From: Symbiodinium natans
Lineage: Eukaryota; Sar; Dinophyceae; Suessiales; Symbiodiniaceae
Assembly (NCBI GenBank): GCA_905221605.1
Contig: CAJNDS010002823.1
Span: 906,470 to 952,469, forward strand
DNA: 46,000 bases
Reading direction: 5' to 3'
Every line of letters starts with the position of its first letter. Position 1 is the stretch's first letter. The notes beneath the pieces are model-generated. The model searched no databases. It worked only from the letters and a program-made list of their open reading frames with translations, and had not been told where the DNA came from. Both the position numbers and the translations under genes were made by a program. Positions 1-10,430 of the stretch are shown here, in pieces.

Positions 1-69
1 GAGGGGATCTACTTTTTCCTCCCAGGGGTCGCACATGACGCAGCTCAAGATGCAAACAAGTGAGAGCTA

Positions 70-1160
70 TAGCCCTAAACCCTAAACCCGAAACCCTAAA
101 CCCTGAACCCTAAACCCTAAACCCTACTGTAAACCCTAACCCTAAACCCTAAACCCCCAGATGCTCGAAATGAGCTCTTGCGCCGCCTCATGTTTGGCTG
201 ATGCGGCGCCCTCGATTCAATGTGAGCCCCTATCCCCCTAAACCCTAAACCGGCCCTAAACCCTAAACCCTAAACCCTAAGGCCCTAAACCCTAAGGTCC
301 TAAACCCTCAACCCTAAACCCTAAGCCCTAAGCAAGGCCCTCAACCCCCAAACCTTGCTAAGCGCCCTACAGCGCTCCCTGCCTCAGAGCGGGAAGTGAC
401 CCGGTAGCCGCATCGCTTCCTTGAGTCCGAGCACACGAACCTGGGCTTCAGCGGAGTATGCCTGCAACCCTGCTATACTTTGGGATGTTCCCCCCTTATG
501 TTAACGGGGTTTAGGGTTTAGGGTTTAGGACTTAGGGCTTGGAGTTTGGGGTTGAGATGTTCCCCCCGGCACTAACAGTCCTTAATGGGAGTAGAATAGG
601 GGGTACGACCCATTTAGGATACTCAGTCTAACCCTACTTCTGGCAACCCATGAACCTCCAAGTGGGGCTGCTGACGGCCTTGCAACCCTCAACCCTAAAG
701 CCTAAACCCTCAACCCTAAACAACGTGCAAGGGGCTGCTTTTTGCGTCCTGCGTCGGTTTCGAAGAAGCCCTGCAGGGCCCGCGTCGCCTAGCTCGGGTT
801 TTGGGTCCACACTTTAGAGCTTACCCCAAAAGGCCTGAGACTCTTTGAGGGTTTAGTGTAGGGTTTAGGCTTTAGGGGTTAGCGTTTAGGGCGCCCGGCA
901 CCACCTCAACAACCCGCCAGAGTGGGGAACCGTGCGTGGCTTTTTGCGCCTTCCACCCAGGTGAACCGCTTCTGTTCAAGCAACGTGGGGGAAACTAAAC
1001 ATGTAAAGAAACATCCTTGTGATGCGCTTTCGCTTATGGCCAATTGCGATATACCTTGATAGGGATTATAGTAGTATAGGGTATATGACCCCACTTAAGT
1101 AAGCCTAAACCCTAAACCCTAAACCCCAAACCCTAAACCCTAAATAACCCCTTAAATAAA
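70..1160. repeat. Interstitial telomere-like arrays, left end cluster
   Basis: Short CCCTAAA arrays at about 70-163, 235-357, 685-725 and 1105-1160, and TTTAGGG arrays at 507-547 and 848-890, many degenerate (CCCTCAA, CCCGAAA). The unique islands between (357-480, 730-848) have open minus-strand frames but no secure exon. Confidence 0.85.
479..610. mobile_element. Family A fragments interrupted by a TTTAGGG array
   Basis: TTGGGATGTTCCCCCC at 479-494 with a short remnant, then an array, then GAGATGTTCCCCCC with ACTAACAGTCCTTAATGGGA at 554-590. Partial copies. Confidence 0.55.
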
Positions 1161-1440
1161 GACTGCCTTAAGGGCTTTGGGCATCAAGCGGTCGTTGGAG
1201 TGCGGTCGGCCCCCTCTGCCTCGGCGCAGGCGCTGGTGACCCGCCGGGGCAGCTGAGTGAGGATGACCTTGGGGTTTCGGGTTTCGGGTTTAGGGTTTAG
1301 GGTTTAGGGTTTAGGGTTTAGGGTTTAGGGCACCGGGAAGGGAGGCCCTGCATGCGCTTAAGGTTTATCGGGGCTGCGGCGTCGAGTCTAGGGTTCGGGC
1401 CAGAGGACTGGGTTGCACGTCCTGCTCCGAGCTGGAGCTT

Positions 1441-1553
1441 CCCAGATATTCAAAAAAAAACCCTTAATTTCAAGATATACCCTAATTCATCATAAGGATC
1501 CTTAGTAAAAATTAGGGTATATTCCTTAGTGAAGGGTTTTTGGAAGATCTGGG
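1441..1553. mobile_element. Inverted-repeat element family D
   Basis: 113 bp with imperfect 45-bp inverted repeats: CCCAGATATTCAAAAAAAAA... and ...TTTTTGGAAGATCTGGG; inner ATATACCCTAATT / AATTAGGGTATAT around a central AAGGATCCTT. A related sequence is near 4290-4370. Confidence 0.6.
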
Positions 1554-1663
1554 TTCTTGTGCAAGGGTGAGGGTCTGGGTCATACACTTCAAGAACCGGC
1601 CCGACCCCCCCCCAGACCCGAAACCCCAGTATGTATCTAGCCTAGTTAGCGTCACAACTGTTC

Positions 1664-1788
1664 CTAACTTGGAGGTTGATTTGTAGTCAGAAGTAGGGTT
1701 GTAAGTACATTTAACAAAGTTATCAACCAGCTATAACTACAGTTGCCTTACTTATACCCCCACTTATGACTACCCATGAGCCTCTAAG
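1664..1788. mobile_element. Family C, copy 4
   Basis: Ends CTAACTTGGAGGTTGATTTG and GACTACCCATGAGCCTCTAA, centre ATCAACCAGCTATAACTACA. Half copies also occur at 646-664 and 23079-23112; the second runs straight into TTTAGGG repeats. Confidence 0.65.
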
Positions 1789-3187
1789 AACGCCAAGTCA
1801 CGTAGCCGTGCCTCTCAAGGAGGTCAGCGAAGTCGCGCGGATCGTGGCGGAGCGTCGGGTAGGCCAGCCGAGGACAGCCTCTTCAATCCCTGCAGTAGGG
1901 TTTTTACCCAAAACAAAGGGGTTAGGGTTCAGGGATTTTGGCTTAGGGTTTAGGGTTTAGAGTTTAGGGCGCATATACTATAGGGGCCTTCATAATTAGA
2001 ACAAGCTTTCGGGCGTCTATTATAGTATGATTGTACAGTATTAGTACAGCAAGTATTCCGACCCCCAAACTACACCAAAAAGGCACATGTCCCAAATAAA
2101 AAGGTATGTCGGCTACTCTCCAGGTCAAGCCATTCCGATGTTGTCTTTTGTTTTTTGGGCCGCCGGGGGAGGGGGGGGAGGGTACCATAACCCTAAGCTC
2201 TAGAACCTAAACCTTAAACCCTAAACCCTAAACCCTGAACCCTAAACCCTAAACCCTAAACCCTAAACCCTAGACCCTAAACCCTAAACCCTAAACCCTA
2301 AACCCTAAACCCTAAACCCTAAACCCTAAACCCTAAACCCTAGCCCTAAACCCTACTGTGGGCTCATGTCTTGCCTGCAACGCGGAGGCGCTTGCGCGGC
2401 GGGTGGTCCATGGCTTCAGATTCTTGAAGCCGGCTTAGGGTTTAGGGTTTAGGGCTTAGGGTTTAGGGTTTAGGGTTTAGGGTTTAGGGTTTAGGGTTTA
2501 GGGTTTAGGGTTTAGGGTTGGCTCAGTGCTTCCATTCTTGTTGGCTCCGTTTGGTTTAGGGCCTTCAGGGGTTTAGGGTTGAGGGTTTAGGGTTCAGGGT
2601 TTGGGGTTTAGGGTTTAGGGTTGAGGGTTTAGGGTTCAGGGTTTAGGATTTAGGGTTCAGAACCTTACAATGAGACAGTAGGATTTGTCAGAGCGCGACC
2701 TAGGAAGCAAAAGGGTGCCCCTTTTTTTGGTTTTCAAGGGGCTTCTAAGAGAACCTAAACCCTGAAACATTGAACGAATGCCTGCTTTGGGTCCTAGATT
2801 CTTGGCTGCACTCAGGAGGGTAGCTAAAAATTAAACTTTTAGCTGCCTTAATAAGAAACCCAATAAACCCAAAAAAGGTAAGGATCTAAAGTTACAGCAA
2901 AGTACCACAAAGGATTATGATTCCTAGGCCTACGATGCCCTCGAGCTTAGGCCTCACATCAGGCTTCGGGGCTCGAGCTTGGGATGAAGGGTTGTGCTTG
3001 ATGGGGGTTTAGGGTGTAGGGTTTAGGGTTTAGGGTTTAGGGTTTAGGGTTTAGGGTTTAGGGTTTAGGGACTTAGGATCTGTAGGGCTTTGGTTTAGGG
3101 CCCGGGGTTTCGGGACGTGGAGATGTGGGGCCGCTGATGCGTCGAGCAGCCAGGCTGCAAGGAGTTTTACGACGCCTTCTTTTGGGC

Positions 3188-5922
3188 ACCCTAAGCCCTA
3201 AACCCTAAACCCTAAACCCTTAACCCTAAACCCTAACCCTAAACCCTCATTCCTAAACCCTTAAACCCGTAATGGGACTCAGAGCACTTCACGTTCACGT
3301 TCAGGGGTCATCTGAGTGGACTCACAACTTCGTCTCGTTAGATCTTAGGGGCAAAGTGCCTTCTTAAATCGCAAGCCCTATGCGTAGTAAGGCCTAGGGC
3401 CTAGGGTTATGGGATTGGGGCTTAGGGGTTAGGGCTTAGGGCGGTGTAGCGTTTCTAAGCACCCTAAACCCTAAACCCTAAACCCTAAACCCTAAACCCT
3501 AAACCCTAAACCCTAAACCCTAAACCCTAAACCCTAAACCCTAAACCCTAAACCCTAAACCCTAAACCCTAAACCCAAACCCTAAACCCTAAACCCAAAC
3601 CCTCAACCCACTGATAGCCTGCCCAAACATCAAGCCCCGAAGGCCCTGGAGGCAAAACGACCCCGGGCGTTTCCTCTGTAAAGTTCTGTGCGTTCAGGGA
3701 GAGCTCCACGAAGACCTTGCAAGTGGGTTGAGGGTTTAGGGGCTAGGGTTAAGGGCTAAGGGATAAGGGTTAAGGGTTTAGGTTTTAAGGTTTAGGGTTT
3801 AGGGTTTAGGGTTTAGGGTTTAGGGTTTAGGGTTTAGGGTTTAGGGTTTAGGGTTTAGGGTTTAGGGCTACTTGAAGGGTCATGGGTACTTGTGCACTGG
3901 CTTACAAGTCGGGTAGCTCTGTTGACAACCCAAAGAAAAAGCACATAGCAACCCATGTATTTTCAAGCAGAGGCTTTTGGGATTTGCCTCGGGGCCTAAA
4001 AAGCGTTTTCAAGTTCGTTCGGCCAGTGAACAACAAAAGCCCGGAAACCCGGTTGAACGTCGAATTCTCCTCCTAAACCCGAAACCCGAAACCCCAATCC
4101 CTAGACCCTGAACTCAAGACGTAGAAAGCCTAAAAGCATCCGGTCTATGGCTCGAAGCCTCATCTAAGCTCCCTTCAAGAAGCAGCCAAGCCTTGACTTC
4201 AACGTGCATCCCCAGTTAAGGCCCATCAACCCTGAACCGATCTTCGGGAAGCTCCATGGCCCCTTACCAGAAACCCAACACCGCTTAATTCAGGAATACA
4301 CCTTAACTAAGTTACAAAGGGATGCTGGTGATGATTTACGGAATATTCCTTAATTGAGGGGTCTTGGGCTCTTTAAAAGGGGAACCCTTACCTGCCCCTT
4401 ATATACCCTAGACACCCCAAGGGCCCATACTTCAGAACCCTTCAAAGGAGGTGAGGGACCATATTCTGGGACCATGTAACTACCCCTCGAACCTAGACCT
4501 TCTATACCCCCTTAGGAACATCCAACTCCGAAGCCTGAAAAGGCACCCCAAACCCCAAACCCCAAACTCCAAACTCCAAACCCGAAACCCTAAACCCTAA
4601 ACCCCAAACCCTAAACCCTAAACCCTCTGCCTCCAGACCCGTGAGGCCCCCGTAGGGGTCCGCAGAGGCGGCCTGGCTCGGTTCAGGATATCATTTCCCA
4701 AGGGCATTTTCTGCTGTGTGCTGAAAACCGGTTTAGGGTTTAGGGTTTAGGGTTTAGTTTAGGGTGTAGGGTTTAGGGTTTAAAGTTTATGGTTAGTAGA
4801 AGAAGAGACATTCAGAATCATCCCACAGCACAAGCCACTTCGGGTTTTGTGAGCCCTACCCTAAACCCTAAACCCTAAGCCCTAAGCCCTAAACCCTAAA
4901 CCTAAAGGGATGAACTTGGGACACCTGTGCTGCGGTCTAAGAAACGACATGTCACAGTTTGAAGCCTCAAAACCCTGGAATCCCATCCCTTAAGTGCTTA
5001 GGGTTTAGGACTTAGGGTCAAAGTCTGATCCTACAGGAAGGTTCATGGATACGACCAGGTACGTAAATGCCGCTCTCCTTGACCTGGTCTCCGCCGACTC
5101 CGCCGACCCCGAAAGCCCACCCTAGAGAAGGCCGTTCGGGGCTTGGGGTTTAGGGTTTAGGGTTTAGGGTTTAGGGTTAGGGTTTAGGGTTTAGGGTTTA
5201 GGGTTTTAGGGTTTAGGGTTTAGGGTTTAGGGTTTAGGGTTTAGGGTTTAGGGTTTAGGATTTAGGGTTTAGGGTTTAGGATTTAGGGTTTAGGGTTTAG
5301 GGTTTAGGGTTTTACCGGGTTTAGGGTTTAGGGTTTAGGGCTTCGGGATATTTATGGAGTGCCCACCTCCCCGCCCTGGAGAAGCTCGGGAAGGCGCCAT
5401 TTTGTCAGGAAACGCACGACACCATCATCAGATCACCGGTTCCCCTACCCCCCCCCCCCTAGGTTCCTCCCATAATTCAGGCCATTTAGGGTTTAGGGTT
5501 CAGGGTTTAGGGTTTAGGGTTTAGGGTTTAGGGATAACTAAGCTTCATTCAGGTTATTTGAGGGGGGAATTTAGGGGGGGCGAGGGTACTATAGAGGGGG
5601 GTTGCTAAGAACCACCCTTCTCAACCTTTTCAAGCAGGACAATACTTGCAGTTTTCGTGGGTAGTTGTATGTAGTGTTACAAGTGGGTAACTTCAACTTT
5701 AACCCTATGAAGGGTACTTAAAAGACCTACTTACTCATAACGACTCTTCCGAACCTTCAAGTAACCAAACCCTAAACCCTAAACCCTAAACCCTAAACCC
5801 CGCATTCCCCCTGCCTCCACAGCGCCATCTGCTGAGGCCCCGTCGGCTCCTGAAATCGACCCCGGTACCCCAACACTAAGGTTTAGGGTTTAGGGTTTAG
5901 GGTTTAGGGTTGAGGGTTTAGG
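3188..5922. repeat. Interstitial telomere-like arrays, 3.2-5.9 kb
   Basis: CCCTAAA at 3188-3270, 3461-3605, 4075-4112, 4545-4625, 4857-4905 and 5766-5802; TTTAGGG at 3726-3868, 4733-4790, 4996-5020, 5139-5342 (the longest, about 28 units), 5487-5535 and 5878-5922. Islands 4626-4732, 4906-4995 and 5803-5877 have the CCCTAAA-island-TTTAGGG arrangement and open minus-strand frames. Confidence 0.87.
3608..3715 (-). CDS. Candidate exon (36 codons) resembling an IPT/TIG-type immunoglobulin-like domain end
   Basis: Between a CCCTAAA array on the left and TTTAGGG on the right. The acceptor is ACTTGCAAG; the frame reads VFVELSLNAQNFTEETPGVV and ends AGYQW before donor GTTGAGGG, which leads into the repeat. 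The pattern VxVELSLNxQxFT is typical of the last strands of IPT/TIG domains in protist surface proteins. Phase 0 at both ends. The assignment rests on one short motif. Confidence 0.4.
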
Positions 5923-6337
5923 GGCGCCAGGGTTCTAAGGTTTAATGGCACTTCAATTCGATGAGATGAAGAAAGGAAACCGAGCGCGGAAAACAAGAGT
6001 AAATCGAGTACCGGATAACCTCACATGTCAACTTTGTCTTTCAAAGCAGCTGCGTGGCATATTTCCACGATTCAACGACAGAGTGCAAGAGCGAGCGAGC
6101 AAGCGAGTGCGAATGTGCGTGAGCGAGAGTGGGTGATGTACTACGAATAAAATATCATGGGTTCCCCTTCTACCCCCCTCAAACTACCCCCCTAACTTCC
6201 CCCCATAATTATGGCTGTTTAGGGATGATTAAGACTAATTAAAGCTATTTCAGGGGGGGCCCGGGGGGGGTCATGAAAATATGACTGTGGCCACTGCAGG
6301 TTCCACTCCGCGACTCGCTTGCACCAGCACAGCCTGA

Positions 6338-6461
6338 TACTTGAAGCTTCCAGGGTAGTCAGAAGTGGTACCCTAAGTAAGGTTTAAACCAGTTATAACT
6401 ACAGCTAGGTTACCCTACTTACTTTTCACCCCACTTGTAACTACCCATGAACCTCCAAGTA
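6338..6461. mobile_element. Family C, copy 2
   Basis: 124 bp, ends TACTTGAAGCTTCCAGGGTA and CTACCCATGAACCTCCAAGT, with AACCAGTTATAACTACAGCT inside. Confidence 0.72.
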
Positions 6462-6561
6462 CACCTCATTCTCACATGCTCGCGTCATCCAGCTTTGCTT
6501 AGAGCAAACAACCAACAGAGCACTTCACTTGCATCGCAACGGTCGTTCCCGACTCCTGCTG

Positions 6562-6735
6562 CTAGGACTCGTCATCCGGACTCGCGCTTCCAATTTTCGC
6601 GAGGTCTTTCAAGCTTGGAATATCCGAGTACCACGGTATTTGCACGTGGCTGTACAGGCGCGAAGTTCGAGGACGAGGATGTTGCAAGCGTGGAAAGCCT
6701 CTAGCCTCTGTAAACTCCAGAACCTTCTCAAACGC
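6562..6735 (-). CDS. Candidate terminal exon (57 codons plus TAG)
   Basis: The acceptor TTCTTTATACAG is followed by an open frame AFEKVLEFTEARGFPRLQHP..., then IPWYSDIPSLKDLAKIG, ending DDES and TAG. Amphipathic, gene-like composition. It sits between two family C inverted-repeat elements (6338-6461 and 6768-6901). If the islands upstream on the minus strand (17-26 kb) belong to one gene, this could be its last exon; that is inference. Overlapping + strand frames look less protein-like. Confidence 0.4.
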   Translation of the reverse strand, partial: AFEKVLEFTEARGFPRLQHPRPRTSRLYSHVQIPWYSDIPSLKDLAKIGSASPDDES

Positions 6736-6767
6736 CTGTATAAAGAAGTCTCGAGATAAAAGCCCTG

Positions 6768-6901
6768 CAAGGTTCATGAGTAGTGGCAAGTAGGGTAAGA
6801 AGTATCCCAAGTAAGGTTATATCAAGTTATATCCACGTATCAGACATTACAGCTACCCAAACACAAACGTCCACTTAGAACTACCCATTAATCTCCAAGT
6901 A
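6768..6901. mobile_element. Family C, copy 3
   Basis: Ends AAGGTTCATGAGTAGT and CTACCCATTAATCTCCAAGT; more diverged centre. It lies just upstream (minus strand) of the 6562-6735 exon candidate. Confidence 0.65.
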
Positions 6902-7218
6902 GTCGCCAGGGCTCCATGGCAAAGCACTGTGGTTTTAAAGTTTCGGGCTAAACTTGAAGCTTCCCTGCTGCTTCCCCCCCCCCCCCGCTGCTAGAGTGAA
7001 GCAGTCTAAACCGTTGCTAGCCCATCAACTGAGGCCAAAGCAGATGCAAACACAACCCTACAAGATGAACCACCCACAATCCCAAAACTGAACTTTGAAA
7101 AGAACACAATGCCGGTCCTTCATCCGGGGTCTTTTGCGCTTGGGCCTGACAGCATGGCTCAGAAGGCTCTGCTTCAACAGCCCCTGCAAGCCCTACATGC
7201 CCTAATAATAACAATAAT

Positions 7219-7375
7219 TACGTTTGCATACGCAGGCCTCACAACGTCAGTTGAGGGACTATGGGCTGGCAAGGCAGACACTTCACAGCACGCAGGACTT
7301 TTCCTCATGCTCTGGTCTGCAATCCTGTCACTAAAGAGCCTAAAATTTGCGGTGACCGGCAGGGGAATGTTCGCA
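7219..7375 (-). repeat. 3' LTR of element 1
   Basis: 157 bp, matching the 5' LTR over its full length. Followed in element orientation by the target duplication ATAAT. Confidence 0.9.
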
Positions 7376-7386
7376 CTCCCCCTTTC
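7376..7386 (-). promoter_or_regulatory. Polypurine tract of element 1
   Basis: On the minus strand GAAAGGGGGAG abuts the TG of the 3' LTR, the expected plus-strand priming site. Confidence 0.8.
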
Positions 7387-7556
7387 GGCCTTGTCGAAAC
7401 TGTCTCGGCTCTCGAAGCAAAAGGTTTTGGACTACAGAGTCCTTAAACAAGTCTGTTGTTGACTCATGTTGACTCAAGGCTCTACGTGTTCAGAGGGAGA
7501 TGCCGGATCTTTCAACGGCATACCCTCGCGGGCTGCGATAGGTCAAAATGCAGCCT
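7387..7556 (-). other. Element 1 untranslated stretch between pol stop and polypurine tract
   Basis: 170 bp with no supported coding content. It lies inside the element between the end of the RNase H frame and the polypurine tract. Confidence 0.6.
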
Positions 7557-9182
7557 CTAACGTTTCCTTCTCCTGAGCGGGTGGTCTTCGGAGACCTCAG
7601 CGGGCCTCAAGAGGAAAACAGTTTGACCTCGCCACGCCCTCTTTAAGGAAGCCCTTGGGTGAGGGATGCTCGACATGTCGTCCCTCACTCTAGTTTGTGA
7701 GTGGTCTTCAAACATAGCATAGGTGATTCTAGTTCCTAGCACTCTGCTGACGGGAATTGGGGCATCCACAAACAACGGTGCATACATCAACTTGCGTGGT
7801 ACAACATGATGGCGTGTCAACGTGAGCATCTCTTCGTCGAGAGTCCAGTAGTCTTCCGGCTGGAGCTCGCGCTCAGCAACTAAGGCTCTCGCCAGCTTCT
7901 TCACCTTCACTACGGCCTTTTGAGACGCAAACTTGACTAGCTCCCAAATCATGACAACGACCACCAAGATCAACGCAATCATCCAGAGACCACCTCTAGA
8001 TGTCGAGGGCTCGTTCCGCTCCGCGTCTCCCTGCATCCCCGTCTTGATGATCTCAAAATATTTTACGGCCTTCAAGAACGGCTCAGTAGGCGTGAAGCCT
8101 CTGACGTCGTAGGATGCCTTCTGGGATTGTTCGACCTCTTGCACAGAAACCGCTTTGACGGACATCTGGCACGTAGCTGGCAACATTCCCAGCAACGAGA
8201 TCAACTCACGGAACCTAGGAGCAGCAAGAACCTTTGTGCCTATGTCTGCAGCATTGTGCCTTCCAGCAACGTGGGCAAACAACCAAGCACCAGTCTCTCT
8301 ACGCTCTCGGGCGGCTTGGGCTCGCATCGTCAAGTGTCGAGTCCTCCGCGCGCCTCCTTCATTGTTCACAAGAGAGATAGCTGCAGCATTGTCACTGACC
8401 AAACATGGCTGCACTTCAGACTGACGCAAGTCAACCAAAATCGGCAGAACGCTCTCACCGATTTGCACGCCAGCAAGACATGCGATCAGCTCAGCTTCCG
8501 CACTGGACAGGGCTGTTAGCGCCTGTCTTGAGCACTCCCATGCCACAACGGAACCATGCCAAAACGCCAACATGCACTGCTGACTCCTGGACCCACCCGG
8601 CGCATGAGACGCATCAGTTTCGATCCTAAGACCGTCCAATGACTGAGGAAAAGGCAACTGCCCTTCAACACCCCATGTCTCAGTAGTGGCGGAGTAACTC
8701 AAACCCAAGTCAGCTGTTCCAAGCAAGTAGGCCAAAACAACATGGCAACCCTTCAGCACTGCTTTCGGAGCCTTCAACGCGCACGAGCTCAACCGTTGAA
8801 CAGCAAATGCAATGTCCGGACGTGTGCGACACACCAACCAGTTGAGCGCACCGAGGACCTTCTGCGCAGCACGAACATCCTGCAACTCAGGGCTTTCCTC
8901 ATCGGAAGGCTCAGTCCACCCATGAGTGGGAGTTGGCAAGGTTTCAGTCACTTCGTACTTTTCGCACACGCTTTTCACATAGTCCTCTTGACTCAACGTA
9001 ATGGTACCGTCAATATCTTTCTTGATGGACATCCCAAGGTACGAAACAGCAGAACCACCAGGCACTACGTCATCCCGTCGTCCCATGGTCCACAACGAGG
9101 AGATGTGCGCTTTCAGCGCGTCGACCAACAGATCCGGGCCAGTCAAAAGGATGTCGTCAACATAGCACGAAGGACACCGCAA
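7557..9182 (-). CDS. pol: Element 1 Pol part 3: reverse transcriptase catalytic motif, RNase H and C-terminal membrane segment
   Basis: The reading frame starts inside the RT at CYVDDILL (catalytic Asp pair at residues 9-10), followed by thumb and connection regions. RNase H has D190 (ETDAS), E229 (SSAEAEL), D264 (SDNAAA) and D313 (HNAADIGTK). After RNase H there is a tail of about 220 residues with one strong hydrophobic helix (LWMIALILVVVVMIWELV, about 399-416) and a basic region. Copia pol normally ends soon after RNase H, so this tail is an add-on of unknown role. The frame has no start of its own; it is the end of the polyprotein. Confidence 0.8.
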   Translation of the reverse strand: MRCPSCYVDDILLTGPDLLVDALKAHISSLWTMGRRDDVVPGGSAVSYLGMSIKKDIDGTITLSQEDYVKSVCEKYEVTETLPTPTHGWTEPSDEESPELQDVRAAQKVLGALNWLVCRTRPDIAFAVQRLSSCALKAPKAVLKGCHVVLAYLLGTADLGLSYSATTETWGVEGQLPFPQSLDGLRIETDASHAPGGSRSQQCMLAFWHGSVVAWECSRQALTALSSAEAELIACLAGVQIGESVLPILVDLRQSEVQPCLVSDNAAAISLVNNEGGARRTRHLTMRAQAARERRETGAWLFAHVAGRHNAADIGTKVLAAPRFRELISLLGMLPATCQMSVKAVSVQEVEQSQKASYDVRGFTPTEPFLKAVKYFEIIKTGMQGDAERNEPSTSRGGLWMIALILVVVVMIWELVKFASQKAVVKVKKLARALVAERELQPEDYWTLDEEMLTLTRHHVVPRKLMYAPLFVDAPIPVSRVLGTRITYAMFEDHSQTRVRDDMSSIPHPRASLKRAWRGQTVFLLRPAEVSEDHPLRRRKR

Positions 9183-10430
9183 GGAGCGCCATCATGCACC
9201 AACGTTTCCTCATGACCGGCGCGCCCTTGCGGGCCGCAACTCTGCGGACACGGCTTTCCCGCGAACACCAACCACATGTTGGGATCGGCCTGGCTTTGCT
9301 TCAGCCAAACGTCCTGGGAACCAACTTTCAACTTGACTTGTCTCAACGTGCTGTCACGGTGTGTTCCCCACCATCTGGGTGACGCCTCAGTCCGTACAAC
9401 CCTTTTCTAACTATCCAGCGCTCGTCAGGACTCACAAGGCCAGCTCTAACTAGCAACGTCGGAGGTTTGCACACAATGAGTTTTTGATTGGGGGTTTCGG
9501 GAATAGGCGCATTGAGAAAAGCTGCTTTGATATCCCCAACCGCGTTCTTCCAACCATTCACGGCGCTCAACTTCAATGTGCAACGAACGGTGACGGCGTC
9601 AACGCCTCCAGCAAACACCTCTTCTTCACCGTCCTTCTCTCGTAGTTGCCAGCCACACACAAACGAACCTTTCGTTTTCCGCTGCCCTGCTTTCGCACCA
9701 TAACGGGCTTAACCGGAAGAACTTGATCAACAAGACCATCTTTGACAAGCTTCTCTACTGCTTCCGCAGTCGTTGGCTCAACGCGAACTTTCTTCTGTCA
9801 GTGACCGGTACTCGCTCTTAATGGCTTCCAACCAAAGATCAAGCTCATCAAAAACCCACTTTGGGAAACAATCCGGGTTTGAAGAAGGCTTCTGAGGGTC
9901 CGGGGGCTCCCCATCCAAGTACGTAACCTCGCCAAGGGATTTGAGAAACAGGCCAGTGGTGGTTTTTTCCTGCTCGGGCTGTAAGCTGCATGCGAGCTCC
10001 TCTAGCTCTGCCAGCGTCTGCATCATATCACTACACACCCAAGGACTGTTTGATCCACCTCCCCAGCTCCACTGGTTCCACTCCACAAGGTTTGAGACAG
10101 TCTCCGATGCTTTTGCACGACTTCCTCAAAGAACCTTCTCCTACCAGTGGCTTAGGCAATTCCACCCGCATCTTCACTCACACCCTCACGCTCGCACTCT
10201 TCAGGGAACACTTCTGGAGTTCAGGTAGCACAAACCCGAAGTCAGTCAGCTCGCTCCTTTGTGCCTCACTGAGTTTGTATGTGCTGTGGAGTGTATCCAC
10301 CAGCAGTTTGCGACCTTCTCGGGCGCCAATGGAGAAGTTGCATGCCGGACCCTAGGGTTGAGCTTCAAACCTTCATGCGGGATTTCCAGGATTTGGCCTT
10401 TTCTCCCATCCAACTCCCACTCTTTTCCAA
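9143..10430 (-). pseudogene. pol: Element 1 Pol part 2: oxygenase-like C-half and reverse transcriptase N-half, frameshifted
   Basis: Coding similarity continues but jumps frame repeatedly. Just past the stop of the previous frame the minus strand reads NPRVRHATSP, supplying the distal His of the oxygenase-like domain (codon 10344-10342), then another frame supplies GREGRKLLV. The copia RT lead-in (WLEAIKSEYRSL) is in 10086-9778, the RT core GDIKAAFLNAPIPE and KGLYGLRRHPD in 9660-9343, and KVGSQDVWLKQSQADPNMW in 9346-9143. At least six single-frame breaks are needed. Either an inactive copy or consensus indel errors; the identical LTRs make sequencing error worth testing. Confidence 0.75.

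Larger units (their letters stand above)
1270..3075. repeat. Interstitial telomere-like arrays, 1.3-3.1 kb
   Basis: TTTAGGG at 1270-1330, 1930-1970, 2436-2520, 2555-2660 and 3005-3075; a long CCCTAAA array of about 20 units at 2190-2356. Islands at 1160-1270 (minus frame KVILTQLPRRVTSACAEAEG) and 2356-2436 lie between left CCCTAAA and right TTTAGGG and may be exons. Confidence 0.85.

Noticed and set aside
1-5922. A true chromosome end (telomere) at the left edge
   Set aside because: The arrays are short, degenerate, interrupted by unique DNA and alternate in orientation; a terminal telomere would be long and of one orientation.
1105-5922. CRISPR array
   Set aside because: The repeat is a 7-mer in tandem without regular spacers, and the context is eukaryotic.
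5945-6136. A 63-codon plus-strand gene starting MALQFDEMKK
   Set aside because: It has an ATG and is open, but no homology, no splice or other signal, and no support from its surroundings.
7109-7462. A 117-codon plus-strand gene
   Set aside because: It overlaps the 3' LTR of element 1 and its flanks; no protein-like features.
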